Below, piece after piece: positions 1 through 11,108 of a DNA stretch of 64,000 nt. This DNA is from Exophiala sp. HKRS030 (lineage: Eukaryota > Ascomycota > Eurotiomycetes > Chaetothyriales > Herpotrichiellaceae), in NCBI GenBank assembly GCA_023897205.1, contig JAHWDD010000006.1:2108001-2172000 (forward strand). Reading direction: 5' to 3'. The notes under the pieces are model-generated. The model was given only the letters and a program-made list of their open reading frames with translations. It was not told where the DNA came from and made no database searches. Position 1 is the first letter of the stretch; each line of letters opens with the position of its first letter. Both the position numbers and the translations under genes were made by a program.

Positions 1-1
1 G

Positions 2-79
2 CAGCCGTGGCCAAAGGATCCATCGAAGACATGGAGAGAGGCCGAGGTGGCTGTACTGGACCGTCAGATACTCGGTTAG
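2..79 (+). CDS. possible 3' end of a gene entering from the left
   Basis: An open frame runs from the window edge to a TAG at 77-79 and encodes about 25 residues ending in DRQILG, with a charged, protein-like composition. It is too short to assign to a family. It could be the C-terminus of a neighbouring gene or simply chance open frame. Confidence 0.15.
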   Translation, partial: QPWPKDPSKTWREAEVAVLDRQILG

Positions 80-263
80 GCTGCTATCTATTCACAACTT
101 CTCGGTGGATCCTCTCAGTTCTATGAATCATTCGTGATAAAGCCAAGCCCGTCTGAAAGAAAGTGTTGGGTCATTAGCCACCGCCAAATGCTTCCATTTG
201 ATATCGAAGCCATTTGCAAGTACAAATCAAACCAAATGCTAGACTTTGTGGCGAATACAATGC

Positions 264-1253
264 TCAGGCACACCATCCGCCATCAACCATATAAGTAGCA
301 CCTGTCACGAAACTGGCATCATCGGAGAGACAGAATGCAATGACTTTGGCTATTTCGATCGGCGCTGCCATGCGTACCATGATTTGTTGACTGGTTAGCC
401 CGTCACCCCAGACAGGGTCGCCACTGTCAGTCATGGGTGTAGTGGTTCTTCCTGATATCGAATGTGTCAGCCAAGCTTCACAACGAGAAGTAACAAGCTT
501 CTATACCGGGTGAAACAGCATTGATGCGAATGCCAGGTGCTTCTCGTGCCGCACTTCTGGTTAGGCCAAGCACAGCATGCTTACTCGCGGAATAAGCCCC
601 AACTAAGCCCATTCCCCTGTGTGCTGCGACGCTAGCAACGTTGACCTGTTGGTGGAGGGGAAATCAGTCAATGCCAAACTCTCCAAGGATGCGCCCAAAC
701 GCATTCCGCCTGGTTTTGATCATGAAACCTACTATGCTCGAGCCGTCTTCCATGGCATTGATTTGAGCCCGCAGACAGTAGGAAACACCATTGACGTTGA
801 CATTCATCGTGTTCATGAATCGCTCATCAGTTTCATCCTTCAACAATCTGTCGTCGTACAGTATTCCAGCAATGTTTGCCGCCGCATCGATTCGACCGTA
901 TTCTTCCAGGGTTTTGTTGATCCAAGCGTTGACCTGCTGACTGTTGGTTACATCAATGGTGGTAGCCAGGTGCTTGACGCCATGGGGTAGTCCTGCGTCC
1001 TGAAGAGACTTGAATGTTTCAGCGAGCCCTTCCGAGTTTCGGTCCGCTATCGAGACAATATAGCCTTTGGCTGTAAGGAGCTTCGCGGTGGCTCGTCCAA
1101 TTCCCGAAGCTGCCCCAGTAATGGTCACCTGCAATCCAACGTTACTACGAAGGTTTTTCCAAACCAAGTGAAATCTTCCACAATATATTTCACAAGGTGT
1201 ATAACAGCACCGACCATGATGCTTACCACTTTGGGAAAATTAACGTTCGACAT
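264..1253 (-). CDS. short-chain dehydrogenase/reductase (SDR), classical type
   Basis: Predicted NAD(P)-dependent oxidoreductase of 249 residues. Exons on the minus strand are 1253-1227, 1128-733, 645-507 and 451-264; the three introns (98, 87 and 55 bases) all have GT..AG ends and restore one frame of 750 bases. Visible signatures are the cofactor motif TGAASGIG (residues 13-20), the NAG-type motif AANIAG (92-97), the catalytic Ser146 and the YSASK motif with Tyr159 and Lys163, and a C-terminal segment ending VDGGWCA. The 27-base first exon was chosen because it gives MSNVNFPKV joined directly to [11 protein letters not shown], a normal SDR start. The gene is divergent from the transporter at 1686 and shares a 432-base intergenic region with it. 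The substrate cannot be read from the sequence; with the nearby monooxygenase, an alcohol/ketone conversion is plausible but inferred. Confidence 0.88.
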
Positions 1254-1685
1254 TTCGTCCCTGGCTTCTCCTAGATTTCTTTCAGTGTATGCGCACTGTG
1301 CTGGAACTGTTTAAGGTCGTTTACGCAGGAATCGTTCGTGTGTTCATTCAATTGACGTTGATGTTGGGAGTCAGTAACGTTAGGACTGAACAATAATATT
1401 GTTGATGCACCAACCTCGCCATAGTCTGGTGGTATTCTCAGAAGCCAGACGACGGTCGAAGTCTTCCGGCACAATAGTGGGGCGGCCATATATCTCCGCC
1501 CTCTAAAATACAATGCGTTGTAGGAGAGCTTTGATCTGACCAAACAATGCTAATAGACTCTGGGGTAAGTGTATAAGAACTGTCATAGAGTAATGAATGC
1601 TTTCGGCCAAAATTTGTTGGAAACTTCATCTAACTTCTCTTTGCCTGTTGTCTATCTACACATCTCACTGGTCCACCACTCGAAA
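1254..1685. promoter_or_regulatory. shared divergent promoter region, SDR and MFS transporter
   Basis: 432 bases lie between the two start codons, so both genes must be driven from here. I saw no clear coding frame. No specific operator could be defined by eye. Confidence 0.5.
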
Positions 1686-3307
1686 ATGGATACCGTCGAA
1701 GACCTACCTACCCGTCAATTCAAGCTTAAAACCATCCTAGAATGTACAGGTGTATGCTGGGCAGTCGCAGCCTACGGCTATAGCGCCTCAATCATCGCTA
1801 CGACCTTCGGCCAACCGAGCTTTATCACTGCAATGGGCCTCGATATAGCCCCCAACGCTCCAGATTTGATGGGAGCCGCAAACGCTCTCTTCTTCGTCGG
1901 AGGTTTCTTTGGCTGTCTGCTGAACGCTGCACTGGCGAACAAGTTCGGCCGTAAAGGTGTCATTGCCATCGGACAAGTAATCTTGTGCCTGTCGACTGCC
2001 TTATTGGCGGGCTCTGTCCACATTGGAATGTTTATCGTCTTCCGCTTCACTGCCGGTTTCGGGTAAGTGCGATGCCATGCTCAACAAGCCGGACGAGCTG
2101 ACTCATATGACAGTGGCTATATGGGCTTGATGTCGGCTCCTCTTTGGGTCGTAGAGGTCGTCCCACCGAAAGGTCGGGGCCCTTTGTTAGATATCAGCGG
2201 GATTATGATTAATCTTGGCTATGTTACTGCTTCATGGATTGGAGTCGGGTTTTTCTTTTACCAAGCGCCCCATGCCTGGCGTGCTCCATTGGCACTCGGC
2301 TGTCTACCGTCTGTTCTCTGCTTGATATCCCTCTGCTTCGTTCCGGAAAGTCCTCGACTCTTGATTCTCCAGGGGAAGTCGGAGCAAGCATGGAAGATTA
2401 TCTCCGATCTACATACCGTTCATGGTAACGACACCCTCGCTAGACGCGAGTTCGAGCAGATGAACAAGCAGATCCAGTTTGAATCGACGCTGAAAACGGG
2501 TTGGTTGGAAATCTTCCGGAGACCATCGTATAGAAAGCGAGCTCTAATGACCATCGGTTTGCTTTTCACTGTTGTCAGTTCTGGTGCCCTTGTTATCAAC
2601 AGTGAGTCTGGGTATCTTTTCACTCGTGGAAGCTTGAGCTAACTCACACTTCAGACTACGCCACCATCATCTACGGCTCCCTAGGATACAGTCCTCAAGA
2701 TCAACTCTTTCTTCAAGCCGGCTGGCTGACCACTGCATTTGTCGGCAATTTTTGTGCCGTCCTCATCGTCGATCGCATTGCGCGTCCAAAGCTCATAAGT
2801 ATCGGCCTCGGTATATGCCTCCTCAGCTTGATCCTAGAAGCCTCCTTTGTCGCAACATACGGAACGTCTACCAATAAGGCTGGCCTCGGATCTTGCGTTG
2901 CATGGAACTACCTGTTTGTCTGGGGGTTTTCGTTGTTTCTTGACGGCGTTACCTGGTGGTATGCCGGAGAAATCTTCCCAACTCACTTGCGTGCACACGG
3001 AATGGCTCTCGGTATGGGGACATATGCATTGACAAACATGGTCTGGTTGCAAGCTGCTCCAACTGCTTTCGACCATATTGGGTGGAAGTATTACCTCTTT
3101 TTCATCATCATTACCTTTTCAGGTATGTGTGTTGTCTACTTCACCTTCCCGGATACTTTACACAAGCCCCTGGAGGAAGTGGCGCAACTGTTTGGTGATA
3201 CCGATCTTGTTGTTGCTTATCGACAGCATGGGCTGGCCACTGGGCGCGATGAGACTCAAATGAAACGGGAGTCCGTGGAATTACAAGAGAATGAGCTGGT
3301 GGAATAG
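1686..3307 (+). CDS. MFS transporter, sugar-porter family
   Basis: Predicted 12-helix plasma-membrane transporter of 505 residues. Exons are 1686-2062, 2114-2601 and 2655-3307, separated by 51- and 53-base introns with GTAAGT and GTGAGT donors. Family marks are the loop 2-3 motif NKFGRKG, the sugar-transporter segment WVVEVVPPKGRG (Glu, six residues, Arg) in the middle of the N-terminal half, and PESPRLL before the large cytoplasmic loop. The C-terminus is a hydrophilic tail rich in Glu. Start is the first ATG followed by a hydrophilic leader (MDTVEDLPTRQFKLK) ahead of helix 1; the open frame upstream has no better start. It is divergent from the SDR and tail to tail with the monooxygenase, suggesting uptake of a substrate that these enzymes modify. 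Sugar-porter family members also move quinate, polyols and other small molecules, so the substrate is open. Confidence 0.9.
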
Positions 3308-4327
3308 TCGGCAGTTTGATCTGCGAATCAATTGCAGGCCGATTTCCAGGTCTCGTGAATGTCATGGAAGTGCACAAGGGGCTACGGAAACAGGGAGCAC
3401 ATCTTGTGCTGGGCATTGAGTAATCAAGAAAGTTGCAGTCAAAATCCGAATGGAGCACTTTAGGTCGTAGTAACAAAAGAAAAAGGACTCCCTTCCCGGT
3501 CTCATGCGGCTGACCGAATTCTGAGCTCCTGAACTCTACCATTTTAGTCTCAGCGACAAGTCGAGCTTCGAGAGAAGGCGCTGGGTCAAAGCTATAGGGC
3601 ATTACTTGCTAGAGATTAATTCTTCAGAAGCCTGTGGCGTTGGTATTCTCTGATGACCTGTTCTGGCCCTGAGAACCCGTTCCCCAGCTGCTCGGCCATG
3701 CTTTGCCGTTGAATGTGGCGTCGAAGCCACGGAGGCTTGCACCATCACGGAACTTCACTTCGACTTCCTCTTCTACACACCTACTAGGCTACACTGGCAT
3801 CACCCGATTGTAGCAGAGTCTGTCTCGTATTTCACACACCGGGAATGAACCTCCGCCTGTTTATGGCTGTTGAACATGAGTTGTGGCGGAACCTTTTCCA
3901 GTCTAATGAACAACCTTCCCCCTTATAGTGTGCTTACAAAAGAGTAGAATTGATCTGAACCTTCTGAAACTACCCTGAAGCGTCGTGGTGAGGTTGATAC
4001 TGTGATGAAAAAGTACATGGACTTAGAAGAGCAGTGGACGACCTGTCATATACTACTCAATGAGCGCAACAACATTGCTCTCTCACCTATAAGCCAATAT
4101 CTATCTGAGCCCGCTTAACAGTAGTGCTCCGAGCTAACCGCTCGATGATGTTTTTACTTAGCACATATATCCCTAGAGCGGTGAACATATATCAAAGTAC
4201 AGTATCATACAATTGGCTTTCACATATGATTGCGTGGTCCCAAATACTCCTTGACCTTAGCGTGACGGTGCTGCACCCGCGTACGTTTTCCCCATCCCAC
4301 ACTTCCACTGAGTCCAAATCTCTGTCT
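3308..4327. other. intergenic, transporter and monooxygenase 3' ends
   Basis: About 1 kb between the stop codons of two convergent genes. Short open frames occur on both strands but none has family signatures or a credible start, and they overlap one another. I see no repeat or RNA gene here. Confidence 0.5.
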
Positions 4328-5968
4328 TCAAGCAGACAATGTGAATCCTTCGTAGCCTTTGCTCGCAGAATCCTCCAACTTTGCCCGGTACTTGGGCAGT
4401 CCAGCCATGTAATTCAAAGCCTCACGAGGTTTTCCAGGGATGTTATCTCCGTAGTACCAGCTCTTAGCTTTTGTGTAGAGACCCTGTTCGCCCAAGTCTA
4501 GGACGTGTTCTCTCCACCACCGCTCAGCTTCGGGCTTTGCATCAATCTTAGTGAGATTCTCCTCCCGTAGGTATGATAGCAACGTCGTAATCCACATGCC
4601 CTGGCACTCGGCCGATAACGGCCCTGTGGCAAACGCCGTGGGTGCTTGCGGGCCGTACATGAAGAACAAGTTGGGGAAGCCCGATGTTGCCAGTCCGAAT
4701 AAGGTGTAGGTACCCTTGGCCCACTTATCCTTGACGGAAAGCTTAGGGTCCAGACCATGAATATCGATAGCCGTGATTGCTCCGGTAACGCTATCGAAGC
4801 CTGTGGCGGCTACAAGCATGTCCAGTTCAATGAATGTACCATCGGCGGTACGGATACCTTCGGGCAAGACCTCGTCGATATTGTTCGCCCGCAGGTTAAC
4901 CAGGTCAACATTTTTTTGGTCGAACACCTCAAAGTAGCCCCTTTCTAGGCTGACACGCTTTGTTCCAAAGGGATCACAGGGAATCTTAGGGGCTAGAATC
5001 TCTTTGTTCTTAGAATCCTTGATGCGAGGGAGCACGCTCTGGCGCCAGAATTCATATGCTTCGTCATTCGCCCTCTGATCGAATAAAACGTCGCGGTAGG
5101 TGCCTAGCCAGAAGTGTAGACCGCCAGCATTGAGCAGCCTTTGAAAGACCGCATTCTTGACCCTTGGATCCAATGTTAACGAGGACTCGGGGAGAAACTC
5201 GTAGTCGAAGCCTGCATGGGATTTGAGCATAGCCTTCTTAGTGTCCTGGAAAACCTTCTTCCAGTCGTCGTTAGCGGCTGTGTCATATTCTGGGTTGATC
5301 ATAGGTAGAGCCGTATTGGGTGTTCTTTGAAAGACAGTGAGATGCTTTGCGGTTTTGGCCGTCTCCTGGATCAATTGCACACCACTAGCGCCAGTACCAA
5401 TAATTCCAACGCGCTTCCCTTCAAAACCAACACCCTGCTGTGGCCAAAGCCCGGTATGGTAGAACTCGCCCTTGAAGGTGTCGAGGCCTTTCAAGGCTGG
5501 TATATAGGGCTTAGAACCAAATCCAGTGGCGACGATAACATAGCGAGCAATACTCTCTGAGGTTTTTCCGTCGGTCTGACGTAGGTTAAGACGCCAGGTA
5601 TGGCTCTGTTCGTCCCAGTGTAGTTGTTGCACCCGAGTATTGAAAGTGATCAAATCGGAAAGACCCCAGACTTTGACTAGATGAGCAAAGTATGATCGGA
5701 GCTCTGCGTAATCGGGAAATCTTTGCTTCCAGTTCCAGTCCAGCCACGATTCATCGTCGGTCAATTGGTAGGTAGGGACGGGAGTATCGACACGAGCGCC
5801 AGGGTAGCAATTCCAATGCCAAATGCCACCAACACCCGAACCCGCTTCATAGAGTCGAGCATTGAAGCCTGCATCCTTGAGTTTGTGTAGCTCATAGATG
5901 CCAGAGAAACCGGCTCCGATGACAGCGACCTCGTGGTCGAGCTTACTAGCACCACCAAGTGAACCCAT
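4328..5968 (-). CDS. FAD-dependent Baeyer-Villiger monooxygenase
   Basis: A single exon encodes 546 residues, normal for this family. Such enzymes use FAD and NADPH to insert oxygen next to a ketone, giving an ester or lactone. The FAD-binding motif GAGFSG is at residues 18-23, followed by the GVGGIWHWNCYPGARVD segment; the type I fingerprint FKGEFYHTGLWP is at 165-176; and the NADPH-binding motif GTGASG is at 191-196. A second ATG motif (VATGF, 146-150) precedes the fingerprint. The protein looks complete, with no signal peptide and no peroxisomal C-terminus (ends TLSA). It is tail to tail with the transporter at 1686 and 3 kb from the SDR, so the three may act on one imported cyclic or aromatic ketone or alcohol; that link is inferred. 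Cyclohexanone- and steroid-type enzymes cannot be told apart here. Confidence 0.93.
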   Translation of the reverse strand: MGSLGGASKLDHEVAVIGAGFSGIYELHKLKDAGFNARLYEAGSGVGGIWHWNCYPGARVDTPVPTYQLTDDESWLDWNWKQRFPDYAELRSYFAHLVKVWGLSDLITFNTRVQQLHWDEQSHTWRLNLRQTDGKTSESIARYVIVATGFGSKPYIPALKGLDTFKGEFYHTGLWPQQGVGFEGKRVGIIGTGASGVQLIQETAKTAKHLTVFQRTPNTALPMINPEYDTAANDDWKKVFQDTKKAMLKSHAGFDYEFLPESSLTLDPRVKNAVFQRLLNAGGLHFWLGTYRDVLFDQRANDEAYEFWRQSVLPRIKDSKNKEILAPKIPCDPFGTKRVSLERGYFEVFDQKNVDLVNLRANNIDEVLPEGIRTADGTFIELDMLVAATGFDSVTGAITAIDIHGLDPKLSVKDKWAKGTYTLFGLATSGFPNLFFMYGPQAPTAFATGPLSAECQGMWITTLLSYLREENLTKIDAKPEAERWWREHVLDLGEQGLYTKAKSWYYGDNIPGKPREALNYMAGLPKYRAKLEDSASKGYEGFTLSA

Positions 5969-6272
5969 AACGAAACTTGGGACAGAAAATAATGCTCAGT
6001 ATGGTTTGGAATTACTTACTAGACTATATGAGTGCTCACATAGACTGTCTGTAAACATTCATTCTAGAACGCCGGTTAATTCCCGTCCCTAAAATGCTTT
6101 AACCCTTCCAACCGAGTGACAAGTCGAGACGTGTCTCGGCAATAGTTTACCGGGTGTACAGGACATTCCTGCCCTACGCGAATTGACCAGCTGGCACTCC
6201 TGCTGATATCGACTGTTTTGATGAGAATCGAAAGTGACAAGGCTTTTGACTCCCACGCTCTTCTTTCCCAAC
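5969..6272. other. short intergenic, monooxygenase 5' side
   Basis: About 300 bases between the monooxygenase start and the URB2 stop, both on the minus strand. It must contain the monooxygenase promoter and the URB2 3' untranslated region. No distinct motif was recognised. Confidence 0.4.
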
Positions 6273-9200
6273 TTAGGTCTTATCCCACTTGCCAAACCTA
6301 GACCAGTCATCGTAGAGATTTTTGAATATCGCACGACTACTGGGGTCCATGCCAGCATTTACGGCTCTCAAGAGCTCTTTGTCCATTGAATCGAGGACAG
6401 CGTACATACCTGGCCTCAATCGATCCTTGACCGAGGGCAAGATTTGTCCATCCAAAGTGCATCGAGCGTATTCGACGACTATGTACTGCATGTGCTGGCC
6501 TGCGAGCTGTTTGGCCCTCTTGGTCTCGTCGTTCAATTCGTTGTGGCCTCCTTTCTTTGCAGATCGTGCGGCAGATACCGACGGATTGCAAATTGTCGAG
6601 AAAAGGCGGGCTAGTTTCTCGGCGGAAGAGGGTGGGAGAGATTCTGCAGATCCTTGCAGCCACTGAGGTAAAGTCTCGTGGAAAATGTTCAGGTTATTGG
6701 CAAGGTTGTGGTATCGTCGATTCCGGATTGTCTCTAGACCAGGCCAGAACAGACAACGCATAAGCATCTGCAGAGCTGGCAGTAGCAGATGATAACGATC
6801 GGATATTCGTCGCCTGTATCTGCCCAAAATTATTCCAATAATGGCACAGCATTGGTCAAAGATATGGACCGGATGAGGCTGGCTATCTTGTTCAAGGTCA
6901 ACTGTGTCAGGCAGAGAAACAAGGGTCGATGTCCCAAACATGCATATTGAAATCAGCAACTTGTCCAATGCAGATTGGTTGATTAGCAATGGATAGGTTT
7001 GGAGAACGACTTTACAGTTCTCTAAAGACAGAAAGAGTCCTGCCATATCATGACATTTGGAGGCATCGAGACTGGCAATGCACGTCAATTCGTTGGCGAG
7101 CCTTGGACTTTGTGATATCAGATCAACGTCAGCATGCGGAATTATGGCTGATGTGAGAATAAGTTTGGGCGTGTCGATAGCAGGTTGGCTTGGGAATCGG
7201 CGCAGCACTTGAAGTGCATCTCCTATCCCTGCAGGGGTGATTCGACTTGCGATCATGTGTGCTTTGCTGCAGAGAAGCCCTAATTGTTCGCTCCGTCCAT
7301 TACTAAGCCCTGACGCGAAAGACGCCAGATCCTGAACTTGTGCCAATATTTCTTCCTCCGTGGATATGGCATGCTGTTCAGTCGAGAGCTGCATGGACTT
7401 ATACTCGACGTAGAGCTTCGAGGTCGCCGTCTGTGATTGTATTTGCGATGACGAGCGCGCAAGCGCCCTATCTCGGATCATAGACACTGTTTGTTGTGCA
7501 TTTTCATCGACTGTGGCGTCTTGCACATGACCAACCGCACGGAGCAAAAGCTCAAGCATGATGGGATTTTCCAAGATAAAGCAGTTCTTGGGACGTTGCT
7601 CAAGACTGCGTTTCAGAATATCAAGGAATCGCTCGCGAAGTTTTCGTACCTTGCCGTGAGATAGAACGTTATCTGGGAGGTTCTTGGTCAAGCAAATTTG
7701 ACTCGTAAAGACTTGTAGGCTGAGTAGATTCGTAATATCTAGCTCGTTGTCATGTGACACCTTGACGGTCTTTGTGGTCCAGGCCACAAGATCAGATAAT
7801 GCCGGTGCCTGCGGCGTTGAGAGCGCATGCTCCCAAACCAGCTTGAGGATATGGTCGAGCATTTGTACCACCGCCAACATGGACATCGAAGACTCAGGAA
7901 TATCGATTTCGCACATCCGTTGGGTAAGACTGATCCACGCACGCCAGTCCTTCGAATCAAAGAGCGACTCCGTAATTGCATCATCGATCAGGAGGACCAA
8001 AGCAAGGACTTGTGACACTACTTCTGGGTCTTCTGGCCCAGGACTTCTGAGTAGTCGCTGCCTCAATAGCGGGCCTATTTTCTTCAGCTGAGATCGCCTC
8101 ACCAAGCCTTCGGACACATCTTTGAGAAGCATCTTATGGACTTCGAAATTGGTTTTGGTTTGACTCGGCTCGTCAACCACATGTTGCAGGATCAATTGGT
8201 GCAGTTTAGGTGATTTGTGTATCTCCTCAATTCCCAGTAAGACGTAGAGTAGTCTTTTCAGATTTGCTTGGATGGCTTCTTGATCATCAGATGTTTTTGT
8301 CGTCAAGATTTCGAAGCAAAGCTCAATGAGCTTTCCGAAAGGTCCGGGGTGTTCAGGAATTATGGCCGACTTTTGCAATAATTTCCCAATACAGGCACAT
8401 ATCAACTTGCTCGAACTGTCGCAATCAAATGCTCGCCCAGACCATATTTCCAACCCCTCCAAAGATTGAGAATGAGCACAAGTTTCAATCAGAGATCTGA
8501 AGTGGAGCAACTCGTCCTCTAAAAGGGTAGCATATTCCGTAGACCGCGCAGACAGCTCAATGGTAGTCGAGAAACATTCCAGAGCGTCGAGGAATTTAGA
8601 GGCTCTTTTGCGGGTCGAATCCCTGAGTTGATATGTTGCGATCTCGCCTAGCGACAGGAAATGGGTTGTAGATCCTAGTAGTTGCTTTCCCATTCTCGCA
8701 AGGTCTTCGTCTGCCGACAGGGACAGTAAGTGCTGGGCAAGTTTCCACAATCGCCAGCGTTGAGCCTGATAATCTGACTTTCGAGATAAAGCTTTCACAA
8801 CGTGGTCATACAGTACGAAAAGCCGATCTCTATCCAGGTTCAATTCGACAGATGGGTCTTGTGAGCTCTGCAGTAAAGCAGAGAAAACGGCGAGTTTTGC
8901 GAAGGTATCTGCTGTTGAACCAATGTTATGGGTCATCTCATCGAAAGCCTGGTCAAGTTCTTTGAGGAGACGATTGCCCATGCTTTTGGGTGCATGGACC
9001 AAGCTGAGTCTGCTAAACTCATCAAATACATCTTCATCATCCCATACTAGCACCGCAGGAACCGACTCTGGCTGTAGCCTTGACGTATAGCGTGCTCGCA
9101 TCGCATCTGCTAGGCCTTGCTGCCATATCACAAGATATTCATCAAAGTTTCTCGACCGAGCAATGCTTCGCAGGAGCGGGATGATGAGATGATCGCGCAA

Positions 9201-10775
9201 GGACTCATACATGCTCAACGGAACCTCGCTTGCGAGGACCTTGCCTAGAAGTGACTTCAAGAGTTCTCCAGACTTGGAGAGACCTGTTCCTGGAACCAAG
9301 GTATTCACATCAAGTTGAATGGTTTTCAGGAGCAAGGACCAAGGCGTTCTTTCTTGATCCAATGCCAGAATTGCTGCTACAATATAGCTCAGGGCTGGTA
9401 ACGATAAGCGCAAATTTCGTGTGGAAGCGGCATCCACGAGGTTTTCCAATGCCACCAGGGATGTTTCATGATCGATGTTGGTGGCCGCAGGAATTGCGAC
9501 CACACCAGTTGAAGTAATACGCGGCATATGCGGCCATGTGACATGAGCCAGGCATACGAAAAGCGCATCAATCCAAGGCTGTTCTGCCTGCCATCTCCGA
9601 AAATCAGCCGATGGAATTGAACGGATAGCTATGTCCAGAATGATATAGGCCAGTCCTAAGATCTCGTTGATCTGCTGAGGTTGTTCTTCGCCAATGATTC
9701 GCCTCGTGAAGCTCTTTAGCATTGCCTCGAATTGCTCATATACAAGCACATCGTGAACGTTCTTCCACTTTCTAGCGTCTTTTGCCATGAAGGTCGAGCG
9801 AGCTGGAAAAACAACGTGAATTGCCACTAGTCGTTCGAGAGCTTGCTTTGAAGTGGCAAAAGTTGAGTAATCGAATCCAGGATGACGGAACAGGTCGAGG
9901 AGATTCAAGCATGAAGGGAGACAGTGAGAAGAAAATGCTTGATCGAAAGCATCTCGATTGCCTCCAGATGAAGTGGAATCGCCATTCCACAAAGGTAATG
10001 TGGCCTTGATCATCTGTGATAGCAATCTTTGTTGTGATGTCCCTGGACGAGTCTTGATGATAGTAAGTGCCACCTGAAGAGTCGATGCCAGGAGGATTGC
10101 TTGATCATCGACACTGATTTGTATTGAGGAAGACACCTGTAGAGGCCTGCTCCCATGCTGGGCGTGTGATGGCTCAAGTAGCTCGACACAGGCACATACC
10201 GTCTGTAGAAGAATCCATAGCAACTTGTCGCTATGGCCGCTGTGGAGAGCATTTGTGGAAGGGCTGAGACGACGCTTCTTGCTCGGACGAGAAGAAGAGC
10301 TTTCCTCAGTGTCCGACCTTGTGTAATGAAGATCTGCTGACGCTCGGTCGGAAGCAAGGGCACTGAGAATGAGTTCGCTTAGTGTTCGATAGAACTTTCT
10401 GTCTACCAAGATTTCCAAGCAGATATCTCTAGGTATCCCATTCGTCAAATTGATCAAGAGTGACCAAAATTGTGGACGGGCGGAGAAACTGTAGAAGGAG
10501 GTTAAACGAACATTCAGTACTGAACAAGGGTGTCTTTGGTACCTAGATATTGCTGCTGGAGATGCCAACTTCTTCAGAAGCCAACGCAGGATCCATTGTT
10601 CTTTGAACCCTGTACTTCCTGAAGCGTTTCGGAGCAGTGGTCTTTCTGAAGAAGCCGCAATAGAGTCTTCAAGGTCAATGCTTAGAGTACTGGCGGCGGT
10701 TGCTAAGGCTGACTCTGGGGGCCCTGTGGATTTTTCCAGACCGGCGATTGCGGACTCAAAATTGGGTTTTGACAT
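6273..10775 (-). CDS. URB2: Urb2/Npa2-family nucleolar pre-ribosome protein
   Basis: A single 4.5 kb exon encodes about 1,500 residues. Urb2/Npa2 acts in the nucleolus in early 60S pre-ribosome assembly in yeast. The protein is alpha-helical and repeat-like throughout, as expected of this family. The N-terminal third holds a long HEAT-like region after a Ser/Arg/Lys-rich stretch (SSRPSKKRRLSP, near residue 165), a likely nuclear signal. The C-terminal 200 residues carry the conserved Urb2 block, including HIFDQCCAIIGIILGRYRRR and a closing KNLYDDWSRFGKWDKT. The start is the ATG at 10775. An in-frame GTG two codons upstream was not used because fungi start at ATG. The start faces MIC10, with 333 bases between. 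Family assignment rests on the C-terminal block and overall size. Confidence 0.85.
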   Translation of the reverse strand: MSKPNFESAIAGLEKSTGPPESALATAASTLSIDLEDSIAASSERPLLRNASGSTGFKEQWILRWLLKKLASPAAISRYQRHPCSVLNVRLTSFYSFSARPQFWSLLINLTNGIPRDICLEILVDRKFYRTLSELILSALASDRASADLHYTRSDTEESSSSRPSKKRRLSPSTNALHSGHSDKLLWILLQTVCACVELLEPSHAQHGSRPLQVSSSIQISVDDQAILLASTLQVALTIIKTRPGTSQQRLLSQMIKATLPLWNGDSTSSGGNRDAFDQAFSSHCLPSCLNLLDLFRHPGFDYSTFATSKQALERLVAIHVVFPARSTFMAKDARKWKNVHDVLVYEQFEAMLKSFTRRIIGEEQPQQINEILGLAYIILDIAIRSIPSADFRRWQAEQPWIDALFVCLAHVTWPHMPRITSTGVVAIPAATNIDHETSLVALENLVDAASTRNLRLSLPALSYIVAAILALDQERTPWSLLLKTIQLDVNTLVPGTGLSKSGELLKSLLGKVLASEVPLSMYESLRDHLIIPLLRSIARSRNFDEYLVIWQQGLADAMRARYTSRLQPESVPAVLVWDDEDVFDEFSRLSLVHAPKSMGNRLLKELDQAFDEMTHNIGSTADTFAKLAVFSALLQSSQDPSVELNLDRDRLFVLYDHVVKALSRKSDYQAQRWRLWKLAQHLLSLSADEDLARMGKQLLGSTTHFLSLGEIATYQLRDSTRKRASKFLDALECFSTTIELSARSTEYATLLEDELLHFRSLIETCAHSQSLEGLEIWSGRAFDCDSSSKLICACIGKLLQKSAIIPEHPGPFGKLIELCFEILTTKTSDDQEAIQANLKRLLYVLLGIEEIHKSPKLHQLILQHVVDEPSQTKTNFEVHKMLLKDVSEGLVRRSQLKKIGPLLRQRLLRSPGPEDPEVVSQVLALVLLIDDAITESLFDSKDWRAWISLTQRMCEIDIPESSMSMLAVVQMLDHILKLVWEHALSTPQAPALSDLVAWTTKTVKVSHDNELDITNLLSLQVFTSQICLTKNLPDNVLSHGKVRKLRERFLDILKRSLEQRPKNCFILENPIMLELLLRAVGHVQDATVDENAQQTVSMIRDRALARSSSQIQSQTATSKLYVEYKSMQLSTEQHAISTEEEILAQVQDLASFASGLSNGRSEQLGLLCSKAHMIASRITPAGIGDALQVLRRFPSQPAIDTPKLILTSAIIPHADVDLISQSPRLANELTCIASLDASKCHDMAGLFLSLENCKVVLQTYPLLINQSALDKLLISICMFGTSTLVSLPDTVDLEQDSQPHPVHIFDQCCAIIGIILGRYRRRISDRYHLLLPALQMLMRCLFWPGLETIRNRRYHNLANNLNIFHETLPQWLQGSAESLPPSSAEKLARLFSTICNPSVSAARSAKKGGHNELNDETKRAKQLAGQHMQYIVVEYARCTLDGQILPSVKDRLRPGMYAVLDSMDKELLRAVNAGMDPSSRAIFKNLYDDWSRFGKWDKT

Positions 10776-11108
10776 GGTCACAGTATAAACTCGATTCTAA
10801 ATGCCATCATCCAGGCCAGGACGACCTCTGGGTAGAAACATGGCAGTGCTTTGGTCTCTTTACAAAAGACCGAAACTTTTTGGGTTTGATATTCAAAATC
10901 CGCCAAGGTCGATTCCGATTGGCCAAATCTTTTCTACGAGGTATTCCCGCCGGTGATGGCAGAGCTTCTTGAGCTCAACAACAGTTTGCGACAACTACCA
11001 TTTCCACCCCAGAAGTCGTGCGGATAGACCGAGCGGTCCCCAAGTAGGTCTATGATGTCCTAATGAGCCTGATCGCGGAGCTGACCCGTAAAATCACCAG
11101 TTTACACA
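10776..11108. promoter_or_regulatory. shared divergent promoter region, URB2 and MIC10
   Basis: 333 bases separate the two start codons. An ATTGG (CCAAT on the minus strand) lies at 10918-10922, a possible CCAAT-binding-complex site. No coding frame was found. Confidence 0.4.

Noticed and set aside
619..990. 123-codon plus-strand frame over the SDR gene
   Set aside because: It is antisense to a spliced SDR whose catalytic motifs and introns are all in order on the minus strand, and it has no features of its own.
3308..4327. Possible regulator gene for the SDR/transporter/monooxygenase group
   Set aside because: No Zn2Cys6 motif or long frame is present between the transporter and the monooxygenase.
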